NCBI GenBank assembly: GCA_018697195.1
Contig: CM031861.1
Span: forward strand, 1,972,545 to 2,036,544
DNA: 64,000 nt
From: Certhia americana
Taxonomy: Eukaryota > Chordata > Aves > Passeriformes > Certhiidae
Direction: 5' to 3'
Shown: piece by piece, positions 13,160 through 24,826 of the stretch
How positions within the stretch are numbered: the stretch's first letter is position 1
Layout: every line of letters starts with the position of its first letter
Translations under genes and position numbers: made by a program
Notes under the pieces: model-generated
The model's database searches: none
Told to the model about the DNA's origin: nothing
What the model saw: only the letters and a program-made list of their open reading frames with translations

Positions 13160-13620
13160 AACAGCCCCTGCTCGGGAGAGCTCACAATCTAGGGAAGCAA
13201 AATGACGTACAGGAGCATGGAAGAAGTACAGCTCAACACAAACAAACCCTCTGTACACAAAAATACATTCATGAAAACTATTAAAATAGCACTGCTATTT
13301 CTACCTGCCCCCCTGCCTCGCCATCAGTGCTGGGATGATTGCTCAGTGGGGATCTAGGGAAGGTGGGACTTTGGGAGAGATTTGAAGGAGAAGGTGGTGG
13401 GTGGCCTCATGAATCAGTCCAGGGAGGGCACTCCATGCATACAGGACAGCGTGGAAGACGTTCTACCGGACAGAGCAGCATTTCTGTGGGTGAGAAGCTG
13501 GGGTGTGGTGTGCAAGATCCCTGATTCCTGAGACAGACACAGTGTGGGCACGGGAGAACGTGTGGCCGTTTGGGAGACAAGTGGGATCACTAACGTGGGA
13601 TTGCACTGGGGTGTCACTGG
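13160..13620. repeat. Candidate ancient amniote interspersed repeat
   Basis: Phrases such as gagagctcacaatctaggg near 13167 and agggcactccatgcatacagg near 13425, within about 450 bases of more GC-rich DNA, resemble an old dispersed repeat that I recall from bird, crocodile and turtle genomes. I cannot name the family or its borders. The 61- to 67-codon frames within it are chance. A repeat-library search would decide. Confidence 0.3.
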
Positions 13621-13698
13621 CCACTAACTCTCTGTGGCTGCCAGTCAGCACAGGAACTGTGAGGAGATGAGATGGAAGGGGTTGGAGAAAAGTTGGGT

Positions 13699-13752
13699 AC
13701 AGAGAAGGAAAAAAAAGGGAAGGTGAAGGAAAGGAGACAAAAGGAAGAAATG
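13699..13752. repeat. Purine-rich tract
   Basis: About 50 bases are almost entirely A and G on the plus strand (agagaaggaaaaaaaaggga and what follows), with only isolated T and C. It is low-complexity DNA immediately right of the candidate old repeat. Confidence 0.7.
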
Positions 13753-16700
13753 CAGGGGATATTTTCGAATGTGGTCTTCTGTTTGAGTTTCTTAGTGTGT
13801 TTGCAATTTATTAACTAAATAACTAAAAAAACATATACAATAATTAATGTACATTTGACACCATAAAATAAACTGGACCATATGCCAACATTTACATTGT
13901 TATTATCCTTCACTATGGAAAGGTGAGAAACAGGTTAAACAAGAGACAAAATGCTTCCCCTTACCCTTCTTCTTCCGTACTGAAGCTTGGAAATAGAAAG
14001 GGAATGAACTGTGAATCAATTCTGAAGGTAATTTCTTTATATGCTAAATCCTTGTCTGTCATTTTGAGCTCAAACATTATCCTTCCCTCTAAGACGTCAG
14101 TCTCTCCCTGCTCACCTCTACCAAACAGGTATCTCTCAAACCACAGTAGATAAAATCTGATTTTGCCAAACTGTTTATCAGGGTTTATGATAACTACGAG
14201 GAATTTCTCCCCTGAAGATATTAGGGATACATGCAGAATTTTTTTTCCTAAATTCTCATTTAAAAACAGTAATTGGGGCAACTTATTGATATCAGGGCTG
14301 TCAAACTGTGACAACATCGGGCATTTCCAAATCTTTGCAGATTGAAATGGAAAGGAATCATTAGCACACTGCCATCTTTTGGACTAATTAATTTGAAAGA
14401 GAACAGCTCAGATGGTCTGCTCTGTATTATGAAGAACAGAATAGCTCAAAACATGTCAATAAAACTGTAAGCAGGGTTCAGAGCCAGGCAAGGAAGTGAG
14501 TGTAATGACTGCAAGATGGATATTTTTTTAAAAAAGAATTATGTTTAAATTAGCTAGAAGACATTACAAAACTATGCAGTCTAAGGAAAAACAAATGGGG
14601 AATTTCTATTCACATTTCTATTTACATTCTTCTTCTATTACATAACGAGGGACATTCAAAAAAATTAAAGGCATCACATTCAAAACCAATAAAAAGGAAA
14701 TACATCTGTACACAGCACATAATTAGCCTGTGGGATTCTTTGTCACGAGACATTATTGAGACCATGAGCTTCTCCAGTTCAGGAAAAAGGGTTACACATA
14801 GGCATTGATGAGAACATCCACAGTGCTCATTTATAGGTACTTCCTCTTTGGTTTGCACATATATGGCATGGAAGCAATGCTCATTCATTAGAGAATTTAA
14901 TGGCTATAAAAATGTGGGTGTTCTCATAGCTCTCACAGATGTCCAATATATACACAGATACATAGAGGGATATATAAATTATAGATAAATACACACATAC
15001 AAGCTGTGTTTTATGTCAGGAGACAACTTTTAACTGATGATAGGGAGAATGTTTTCCCTGTGGAAGCTTGTTCAGTTGCTGTGCAATTTAAGAATTCTTT
15101 GTCCCTTCTGGTAACAGCCCTTCTCCAGGGCAAATGTGAAAATACGTAGACCACAGATGTTATTTGGAACAGCAGTTACATTGTTTTCTAGGGTGGCAAA
15201 TGTTCAGAGTGTCACAGAAGTGGCATTTACAGACTTTTTAAGGAAGAAAGCGAATTTCTGCCACTACTACAGCTTTCCTAGGGGACAAACGCCTCTGGAA
15301 CATGGTGCAGGACTATTCCTCAGAACAGAAAATTCCTGCCACTCCAGTGTCTGCCCCATCTGGATAAAGGTATGAATGGGAAATGTTCTTAAAAATGAAA
15401 GTATGTCTCATGGCTGTTTGTTAAAGGAGTTGCAGTTGTTTCTGCCACTTAAGTGAGGACAAACAGCAGAGCAAGGGCCACAGCCTGAGCAGGGGGATGG
15501 GAAAAGCTAAAATATGATGGTCTCCACTGGGGACATTACTATTAAAAAGCTATTCTCCCCTAGGAAAGTGCTGCTTCTGCTTTAAGACAAGTATCTCCTG
15601 TGGAAGATTGAAAAAGTCAGAGAAATAGAAGAATATCCTCAGCTTGAAAGCAATTGGCAGAAGAGGATAACAAAGGGGCAAAAATGGTGCCTAAGTATTT
15701 CTGTCCCCCTGGGAAAGGTGGTTGATAAACCAGCAAAGTTTTACAAGCTCTCAGCACTCCATGAAAGAAAAGCAAATGAAAAACACCCAGACCTCCAAAG
15801 TTTGCTCCAGAAACAATATTTTACATTTTAATCCTAGAAGAAAAATGATGGAGCATTCACAAGCTGTTGATACCTTGAGTTAAGCTCCTAAACTTCATTG
15901 TACAGAAAATCCAAATTTTCTGAGACCTGCTGGAGCTAAATAATCAGACTGAGGTGGGATTTTTTGGTCTTCATTTGGTTGTTAGACCATAGAGAAGACA
16001 CTACCCACTTCAGCACCACTTTGCTGGGAGACTTCCCACTGGAGTTACGTGACTTGACTCACTAAAGGATGGATGGGATCCATCACTGACTTACAGGGGT
16101 AAAAAAGGGGCCACAAGGCTATGATTCCTTCCAGTTTGATGTCAGATGAGTCCATGTCAGGAAAATCCCAAGGCTATAAAATCGAGTCTTTAAATTGCTG
16201 TAGAATTACATGGAGAAATGGTTTTATTGTGTGGATTGTTATCGTCTATTACTCTGCAGTGAGGGATGTGGTTTGGTTTTATACCCATTTCTCACTTGCT
16301 CAACACACTGTTTTACTGTTATAGCTATATAGAAATATGCACTGGGCTTTTCTCTTTTTATAGATGATTCATTCCTATTTCTATGTCTGAGTCTAGCTGC
16401 AGGAATTCCACCTTTTAATGACCTAACAGATTAAAACCAGGAAGAGATGAAAAATTACCTTCCTCATTTCTAGAAAACGAAAACACATTCCTGAAGAACT
16501 ATGCATCTCTAGAATGTGGATGATCAAGCAAAGGAATCTACAACCACATTTCTCAAAATTAGCAGATAAAAGACTGAATGCTCAGTAATTTTTTATTACC
16601 AATAGTGAGAGAAATTAGGTTTATATCATGCACAGAAGTCAAAGTGATATCATAATATGCACTTTTTCAGATCAAATGAAACAAGTTGAAGTTGAAGCTG

Positions 16701-16840
16701 CTTTAACACTGTCAGCTTTTAACAACAGCTTCTGGCAGCTTACCTTTATCCACTAATGAGAGGCCACAGAAATTTAAAATAAAACAATATTAGATGAACT
16801 GAAAATTTAGAAAGCAAAGCTAACAAAACATGATACAGCA
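13753..16840. other. Non-coding stretch, presumed SHANK2 intron
   Basis: No gene is recognised. A 118-codon minus-strand frame at 13961-14317 is the longest open frame but matches nothing I know. Short AT-rich patches occur near 14520 and 14945-15000. Confidence 0.5.
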
Positions 16841-16889
16841 TTTTCTTTTTTTCTTTTTTTTCTTTTTTTTTTTCTTTTTTTTTTTTTTT
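16841..16889. repeat. Pyrimidine (T-rich) tract
   Basis: The tract is a near-pure run of T with isolated C on the plus strand, an A-rich run in the SHANK2 transcript about 260 bases after the donor of the 17151-17231 exon. No retroelement body is recognisable beside it. Confidence 0.85.
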
Positions 16890-17150
16890 GGTAGATGTGC
16901 CAAACTTTGATGATGCATAAAATGTATCAACATTCCCTTGCGCAGCAGTAAAGGCACAAGTCTCCACAAAAAATCATTCATGCGAGTCATGCACATTTTG
17001 AACTCTCCAAAGATGCAGCATTCTTAAAAACTCCTCTGCTCTAGACACTGTACACAGTGCAACTCCCTTCACCAATTTCACATAGAGACATATAGATAGA
17101 TATTTACATCTCCACCAAGCCAGCATGCTTGCCAAAAAACACTTTCTTAC

Positions 17151-17231
17151 CAAGCTCTTCAAGCTCTGAGGTCATGGACTTAGACCGCAGGGTCAGTGCA
17201 GTGGTTGGAGCTCGCTTAGGAGGTGGTGGGG
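17151..17231 (-). CDS. SHANK2: SHANK2 coding exon: proline-rich linker and RSKSM segment
   Basis: This internal exon of 81 bases continues directly from the exon at 19024-19159. The upstream exon leaves one base (phase 1), and joining it gives APPPPKRAPTTAL, then TLRSKSMTSELEEL, with one base left over (phase 1 out). The acceptor is a T-rich tract ending tgcacag. The donor is G followed by GTAAGA. Known: SHANK proteins carry this PPPPKRAP...LTLRSKSMTSELEEL stretch just after the PDZ domain, and the region after it is built from alternatively used small exons. The residue order agrees with SHANK2. The exon length is a multiple of three and both flanking junctions are phase 1, so skipping it would keep the frame; whether it is skipped is inference. 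The next downstream exon was not recognised in the 17 kb to the left. Confidence 0.94.
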
Positions 17232-19023
17232 CTGTGCATGGGACAGAACAACACACAAGTGTCAGCCAAAACACACCCTCTGGAAGCCCTATGCTCACAG
17301 CCACAATTCCATATCCATTGAAAAGAATAAGCTCCATGAAATAAGGCGAGAATAAATACCTACATGCAGAGGAAAAAAGCCCTGAGATGCTTTTCATGGA
17401 CTGAATTTCTCCACTGTTTCTGGCTCTAGCGTAGGTTGCTTGACACATCCGCAAGCTTTTATGTAACAGGATACATAGAAACATTTAAAGCTAAATAACT
17501 GTGCACTTCTGTTTCCCAGCAGGAAAAGGGCTTTCTAGAGAAAGGACCTCGCAGCAGTGGTGCCCCTCCTGAGAAATATGTGGGGCTAAAAATCTCCTGG
17601 GTATCAGCCAATCTCTGGGAGATTAATTTAATCTTTGGAGAAACTGTTCAATCTGAGAAATACAGGAAAGGACATTTAAATGTATCTGAATTGTTAGGGT
17701 GACTCTAAGTGAAACAGGTGATCCTCAGAATAGATAAGGTCTTAAAATATCAAGGCAATAACCTAGCACAGAAACTACAGTCTGTGCTTTAATATCCTGC
17801 TAACAAATATTTGTGTTGGTCAGAAAAGAACATCTTGTTCCAGCCCCCCTGCCATGAGCAGGGACACCTTCCACTATCCAGGTTGCTCCAAGTCCCACCC
17901 ATCCTGGCCCTGGACAATTCCAGGCATGGGGCAGCCAGAGCTTCTCTAGGCAACCTGTGCCAGGGCCTTCCCACCCTCACATAAAGAATTTCCCACTAAT
18001 ATTTAGTCTAAACCTGCTGCCTTGCAGTGTAAAGCATTGCTCCTTGTCCTGTCACTACATTTAAGGTCAATACCATACCATGAGGCAGAGGCAAAAAGGT
18101 TCACTTAAAATGTGTGAATAGTAATTCCATCAAGCCAAGAATAATGCAGGACTATGCTGGGACATGATTTAGTTTAATACAGCCTTTCTGCTCCACCCCA
18201 CGAGCTGGTCTCACTCTCTTTTTTTATTTTTTAATCATTATTATTTTTCATAAGCAGTGGAAGTGAAGCTTTTTCATAAGCTGGAAGTGTGTCCAGCACA
18301 GACAGAAAGTTTTAGTTTCATGGAGCAGGAGGGAGCCCTGGAGTGCCAGCTCCTCACCTGCTCCCATGCTGCAGAGCCAGGTGTATGTGAGTGATAACTC
18401 ATGGGACTGTGGGAGGAACAGGAACTTTCAGCAATTTGCTGCTCCTGTGTGCAACACCAGTAAGCAGCAGCAATCTTTCCTCCTTAATGATAATTATGAG
18501 GGCCTAATGACTTCCCAGCACAGCTGGGAATCCAAACTCAGGGGCATCTAAGGTGAAGGAAACATGTAGGTAAATGTCTTTTTTGTTTCCTTTTTTTTTG
18601 GGGGGGGTCAAGTTCTTGTGGTGGCTTTTTGGATGAGTGGGTGAGAAACACACTGCCAAACTACCTCCATCTCAAGTACATTTGAAATTAATAAAAGATC
18701 ATCTGTTCTTAGTGTTTTTCCTCTCACTACTTCAAGAAATTTTCCTACGAGATCCTCAAATATATACATGTGAAAAACCCAAAAAGATGAACTTTAACAC
18801 CAAGCATGATGAGAGAATATTGCTCTTTTGGCCACGTGTTAATGTCTAACCCAACAGTATTAAATCACTCCAAAACAGAAACAGGGCTTTTCAAATTTTA
18901 GAAGCAAGGTCTAAACCTTGCTAAATTCTAAACCAAACTTTAGAAAACAGCAATTTCATGCCCATACTTGGTTTTCTGTGAAGGAAGAGCAGGAGAGTCC
19001 ATTAGGAAGAGAGAAAAACGTAC
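17232..19023 (-). other. SHANK2: SHANK2 intron between the two recognised exons
   Basis: This is a 1,792-base intron bounded by a GTACGT donor at its right end and a tgcacag acceptor at its left end (minus strand). It contains a CR1 fragment at 17841-18063 and a T-rich then G-rich run near 18582-18607. I see no additional exon in it. Open frames such as 17789-17980 and 18366-18551 are chance frames, the former lying over the CR1 fragment. Confidence 0.9.
17841..18063 (-). mobile_element. CR1 LINE fragment (3' region)
   Basis: The plus strand shows the reverse complement of a CR1 3' region: ccagcccccctgccatgagc, then caggttgctccaagtcccac, gcttctctaggcaacctgtg and ccaccctcacataaagaatt in the usual order. 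CR1 is the main avian LINE. The copy is diverged and truncated, lacks coding capacity, and lies in the intron between the two SHANK2 exons in SHANK2 sense. Confidence 0.9.
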
Positions 19024-19159
19024 CTTTCTTCCTTGCTGTGTCATCTGGATCAAGATTCCTGGTTACTGTGACAACCTTCAGCACGAGGTGATTGCCCCCC
19101 TGTCGAATCATGTTCACCACCTGCCTGTGGCCAACTTTCACTACATTCTCATTATTAAC
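19024..19159 (-). CDS. SHANK2: SHANK2 coding exon: end of PDZ domain and following linker
   Basis: This internal exon of 136 bases encodes 45 codons plus one base. Seen: the minus strand reads VNNENVVKVGHRQVVNMI, then RQGGNHLVLKVVTVTRNL, then DPDDTARKK. The left edge follows a pyrimidine-rich tract ending tgtgcag, and the right edge is AAG followed by a GTACGT donor, so the exon is phase 0 in and phase 1 out. Known: SHANK proteins are postsynaptic scaffolds whose PDZ domain binds C-terminal peptides of GKAP/SAPAP. VGHRQVVNMIRQGG is the last helix and strand of that domain. The NHLVLKVVTVTRNLDPDD wording fits SHANK2 better than the SHANK1 or SHANK3 paralogues as I remember them. No frame damage is visible. 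The first half of the PDZ domain must come from an upstream exon, which I could not find to the right. Confidence 0.95.
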
Positions 19160-19598
19160 CTGCACAGAAAGGAAGGAGTCTTTTAGACCAAAATGCAGAA
19201 CATTTTCGTTCTATCATTTTTTATAAACAGAGTGAGGAAAGAACAGGTAGAAACAGAATTTCTAGTTACTGCCTTTTAATGAAAATATGTATTTAAGTAA
19301 CACTGCATAGCTGACATGATGACCAGAAAACAAATCTGCTTCTTTAGGAAATGCACATCTGAATAAATTCAACCAAATCCTGCCCTTTACATATTTTATT
19401 TACAACAACTGGAGTTTTCCTTCTAAAAGTTTCTGGAAGGATCTCCTGTCCTGGAAGCAAAGGCAACAGGGCCATAGCAGCCCCAAAGAGTGTCCATGGA
19501 AAAAGAAGAGTTAAATACATGAAGCCCTGAGCCCTGAGCAGCTACTGTTGTCATGCTAATTGAACTTCAAACTGCACTGCAAAACTCAGATTCAGGGG

Positions 19599-19611
19599 AA
19601 AAAAAAAAAAA

Positions 19612-19662
<51 letters not shown>
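19599..19662. repeat. A run followed by (TA)n microsatellite
   Basis: About 15 A are followed by tttt and then about 23 TA dinucleotides. It lies 458 bases upstream, in transcript direction, of the acceptor of the SHANK2 PDZ exon. It is likely to be length-variable. Confidence 0.9.
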
Positions 19663-19665
<3 letters not shown>

Positions 19666-21689
19666 TGTCTCAGTAATTCCTAGTGCTAAATCATCCTTTT
19701 TGCTGGATATGTCTTTCCATAATATCAATTAATAGACATAGAAGAAAGCAGAGGCATAAAACCATAAATAAGCATAGCTAAAATTAATTTATTTATTCAT
19801 TCCATCTCTAAGGAGTCACTGAAAGTTATCTGAAATTTGAATGATGACAACATGTAAGACTGAAGTGCTGCCTGTGCTATTTGAACATGAAAGATATTGA
19901 GGAATGGAGGAAGAGTTGCTGCCAGGATACATGCTGGGAAGTTGATCTCTCTCCAAAATTTCACTGACTCAGTAATATTTCACTGAGATCACTCAATGCC
20001 TTCCAAAATGAACAGTCATTTTCAAAGTAAGTGTTTTTAGCCTCCTCTATTTATTCTGACAGGATGGGCATCTCATACTCCAAAGGATTTACAGTTTAGA
20101 GCAGAAGCTCTCATTAAATATTATTGCCATTTAGCAGAGCAAACAGCACACTCCAACTTGAAATCATTTTTCCATCCATTGTCTGGGAGGAAACCCTTCC
20201 CTTTTTTCAGGCTTCAGCTGAGCCAAAGTGCATTTTAATGACCCAGTCAATGCATTACTGAGCCATGTTTGCCATGCAGTGCTGCAGTGGGGAGCCCAGG
20301 GGCCGAGCTGTGTGCTCTGTGCCTGAGCCCAAGGGCCTTTGGGAGGTGATTTTTTTGGTTCCATGGACTGTGATGTAGGTGGAACACACACTGAACATCC
20401 AGACCTGTTGAGCAAGCAAAGACGAAGTTCTCTCATTCTGTAGGTGGAGGGTATAAAAGAATATTGATTTAAATAGGGCTCTTGCTGGTTTGCTTTCTTT
20501 TACACCTCCTTAGCATCTGGTATTTAATTCCAAGAGATATTTATTTAGCTGGACCAATGGCATCTAAATTTAATCTGTCTAAAATACTGAAGCAGACAGC
20601 ATTATCCATTTACTTCTGAATTCCTTTTGGTATTAAAGCCTCAACCAGGTAATTCTTTTCCACAGGAAAAAAAAAAATTAAAAATCATGTAATTAAGAAT
20701 TATAGAATATATCCACTCTATTTTTACTGGAATTAAATTTCAAGCTTGGAAGCCAGTAAGGATTACAATGTAATCCCTAATGCTGTCAAAAAATAGAGCC
20801 CTCCAAATAAATCAAAAGTCAATATTAATCAAACACATGTACACTCCACTAGTATAAAGTGATAAATGTGTAATATGATAAACAGCTTATGCAGCATCCC
20901 ATCTGTTCCCATCGTTCTGTGCAATGATATTTAACATTTAGAGCAGGAGCAAATATATACAACACATTTTTTTAAAGCTGCCTCAGAAACAGAACCTGTA
21001 AATGACTGTTTATAGCAGCTTTGTTTAAAAGGCACAGTTACAAAAGCTGGGATCGAAAAGATTTATCTGAAAATACATAAAATAAAAATATTGATAGGAG
21101 AGATGGAGGTTATTTAACTCAGAGTCACACAGAAATACTAGACAACAAAAGAATCATGAAACCAGCAGAGCAGAACCTCATCTTCACAGTCTTAGCACCT
21201 CAGGGGGTAAAACTGGAGCATGATTACAAAGCAATAACTTGGGAATTATCAATAGCTTATAAGGATTTCAGGGACATTATTCCTTCCACCCTTCTTCAAT
21301 ATTTCACCCAGAAGCCAAATGACTGCAGGAAGGGTCGTTAAGCAGCGAGACACCAGAGTTCAAGCAGGTTTGGCTGACAGTTTTAGTTTGATATTATTCA
21401 GCAAAACTTTTCCAGGTGTGAATAATTGGAGGCAAATCACTCTCGACTTCCTCTTTAAGCTTTGGCAGGGGGGAGTTTGTAAACCAGTTAATCAAATAGG
21501 TATTCCAACTGTGCCAATTCATTTCATAATCACCTGTGTTCTTGGTATAACATGTAATCCCACTCTTTAAAACATTCAAAAACTACTTTTTCTTTTAGAG
21601 GCTAAGTGTTTGGAAGGAAGCTCTAGAAAAAAAGAGTAAAGTTCTTTTGCAGGCACAAATTTGTGTTGTTCCCTCTTCTTCCACCCAAT

Positions 21690-21760
21690 CTTTCTGCATA
21701 TTTTCTGCAATCTTTCAGAATTTTTCTGCAATCTTTTCAGATCTTTTCTTTCGCAATCTG
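21690..21760. repeat. Degenerate tandem repeat (TTTTCTGCAATCTTT type)
   Basis: Variants of tttctgcaatctttcag recur at least three times in about 70 bases. On the minus strand the open frame across it repeats RLQKN/RLQKI-like residues, which shows the duplication rather than a real coding region. Confidence 0.6.
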
Positions 21761-24041
21761 CAAAACCTGAGGTTCTAATTTTCCTTCTAAATTCCATGCC
21801 TGCACTGAGCTTTTCCTCCCATGTCCTTCATAAATAAGTGAAAATAGATAATAGAATAGACATGTGAGGAGGCTGGGTCTGTGCTACATCAATGAAATCT
21901 GGTCGTCCAATTAACCGAATGCAAGGAAAACTGTCCCTTGGGACAGCCCACAAATTCAACAACTCTTCTCTAACCACTCTGGGCACTTGGGAAAAGCCTC
22001 AGAATTCTGTATTTTTGAAAATCATCTATTATTATCATCTGGTTACTGGGCAGTGGGAAGGAAATTACTTTGAGAGAATTAATTTATGAAGTAATATGAT
22101 CTCATAGACTGAATGTCTTTAAAAATAGTCTAAAAAGGCTGGAGAAAAGCAGATTTTTTTTCCTGAAATACACAGTTATGCAATGGGTTGAAAAATAATA
22201 TAATGTAATGTAATATAATACAATAGTAAAATAATCTGCACATTGTAAGTTGGCAGATCTATGAGCTGGAACAAATCTACCAAAGCAGCCCTCCCATAGA
22301 AAGGTAAAAAAAAAAAAACAAAAAAACAAACAAACCCCGCTACCAGAGAAAGAGACCTTTGCAGACTTTGTTTTATTAATAAATAATAATAAAAAAAAAA
22401 TTAAAAATCTTGATTTCTTCAATGCATCATCCTAATCCTTCCATTACCAAAACATTCCCTCAGCAGAAAAGACCGTCAATCATTTTTAACAGCAATTAAG
22501 TAGACAGAACTCCATCATTATGTTTGGAATGCCCATTGATGGAATGGTTGATGTTGAGAATGCACACTCCCAGAAGCTTCTTCTCAGAAGCTCTTCCTTA
22601 TCCACGGAACTACTTGAAAAAAACCCCAACAAACCCCCAAACCCGTTACACACACTTACAACCCCCTGCCTACACGTTTTTTAAAATTCACCCTTTTAGA
22701 TAAATATTTCACACACACAAACCCAATCACAATTTGTACCAGAGAAAATAAATAGCCCACAAGTGATTTTGCAGGCTCAAAAGATGCTTCTGCACTGCAA
22801 GTAACCTCAGAGCTGTGCACGTGGCAGTGCCTGTCAGCAGCCAGTAAGAGTTTCCCATCTGGAGACTAAAATGTGAGAGGAAGGAAGACACAGTGACCCA
22901 GACACTTTTGGGGAAGTTATTTGCACTCTCTGTAAACCCACAGTGCCAGCCTAGGGGTCACCCACTGAAAACCAGCAACAGATTGTGGGGTCTGTGGCCA
23001 TTCTGGGATGGGCTGAGGCAGCATTTAGCAAAAACCAGCACAAGTGTCCCAGATTTGCACCTGACAAGCATATTTAGTGTCAAAAATCCTATTATTTTAT
23101 CTTCTAAATTAATTCTAAAAGCTGGATTTCACGTGCTTGTGGAAAGCACAAGGGTACACAGTGAGTTCAGAAAGGCTTCTGTGAAAGTAAACTTGAACAA
23201 ATTCTGTTGGCAGCCTACTCCTCTCTGAGCATCCCAGGAAAGGCCTGAATGCAAAAATGACCACAGATCCAAAAGAAGAGGTGAGTTAGAAAGGTCCAAA
23301 GCCAAAAGATGCTTTGGTGTAATGACATTTTATGTACTTACAAAATAATATGATACTATTTCACCACAAAATGATACCAAGATTCACTCTCTCAAAAAGC
23401 TAGCCCATGATTTCAACCTGTGTCTTAGATTAAAATAGAAAGTAATAATTTAATATATAAATGAGTCCCATAATGGAAATTAATTCATGAATTTGTCTCT
23501 GCAAACCCAATTATTCCCATCACACCACAGAAGCTTAAATAGACAGAAGCAAATGGCTTCAGTCCACTAGGCTTCAACTATTCATTTATTTCAACAGTTT
23601 CTGAAACAGGCCTTGAACAGTCTCTGGAAAATTCCTGAAGACTTTCTAATACAAATGGGAAGTTTGTTTACATTCTGATCTCCCCCACAAACATCACTAA
23701 TTCCATTGGTGTTTGACCATATCCCACTTAATCTACTTTGGTGTAACAGATGATCCAGAGGCTTCATGCACTCTGTTGATCTAAAAGGTTCTTTTAAAAG
23801 GAAAAAAAAAAAGCTTCACAGCAGCAGGGATACAAGGATGTGGAAATTCCAGCTGACATCTTGCATTAATGATGTTGCTGCAGTAATCCACTTGTTCATA
23901 GATTAGCCTGCCCTGGTGGCCTTACTGCATGGAATGATGCAAAGATGAAGCCTGTGAGCATGGAATTGGACTAGGTGAGAAAAGGAGGCAACTTCCCACC
24001 CAAATTCTGTCATTTATGAGGTTTCTCCAGAAGAAAAAATA

Positions 24042-24826
24042 TTATAAGGAAGTATATGACAGCCTTTCAGAAAAAAAGTTCATATGAACGAAGGGAAAAA
24101 ACATAAAAATCATTTGCTGCCTTGCTACGGTATAAATTTCTTGGCATAAACTCAAATATTGGGGTACACAAACGAGATACAAGATGCCTAAACGTAAACA
24201 CCGTGTGGAGAGACAATGTCCTAAGGTTTTGGATTCCATCCTGTCACCACATTTCCCCCTACCTGCACATAGGGAATGCTGAGACTTTTCTGCTGCAGTT
24301 CCCATGGCAAAGGGAGCGGTTCCTGCCCAGTGCTCTCTCTGGGCAAGGGCAGCAGGACAGGCTGGGGCCTGGTGGAACCTGGGATCTGCAGGGCTGCTCC
24401 AGCCAGGCAAAGATTTTTCCCTGGGCTGATTCAGCAGTGGCAAAATTGCTGTCTTGTGCATGTGTTCTCTGCCTGGATTCAGCAGAGCTGTCGAGGAAGG
24501 GCTCAGCCAGCAGCGCTCCATGCCCCGAGTCACAGCAAAGCTTCCGCTGTGCTCAGGAGCATCTATTTCTGAGAGAGGCACTGGGAGGAAGAGGCATCTC
24601 AGATCATAAACTCCAAACTCCTTGGTTGTCATGGCAACTGCATCACCAAATTTGTTTCTTAACGTTTAGCCAAGCTCCATCTTGGAACTTCTCAGATTCC
24701 TCTTCCCTGCTATTCCTGTTAGGCCCAGAACCTCTGGGAAGAACTGTGTTTTTTCTAATTTTTGTCCTAGGCGTAACCAATTTATATCAATTTTTCTTTC
24801 CTGTGTCAAACTACCAAAAGCCTTAA
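24042..24826. other. GC-richer intronic block with overlapping open frames on both strands
   Basis: A plus-strand frame of 234 codons (24122-24826) overlaps a minus-strand frame of 196 codons (24042-24632). Neither protein has a recognisable domain. The local GC rise at about 24240-24600 lowers stop frequency, which is the simplest explanation. I do not call a gene. Confidence 0.4.

Larger units (their letters stand above)
19160..24041. other. Non-coding stretch, SHANK2 intron upstream of the PDZ exon
   Basis: No exon is recognised on either strand. It contains the (TA)n microsatellite at 19617-19662, a degenerate repeat at 21690-21760 and A-rich runs near 20666-20678, 22305-22335 and 22390-22400. 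Confidence 0.6.
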
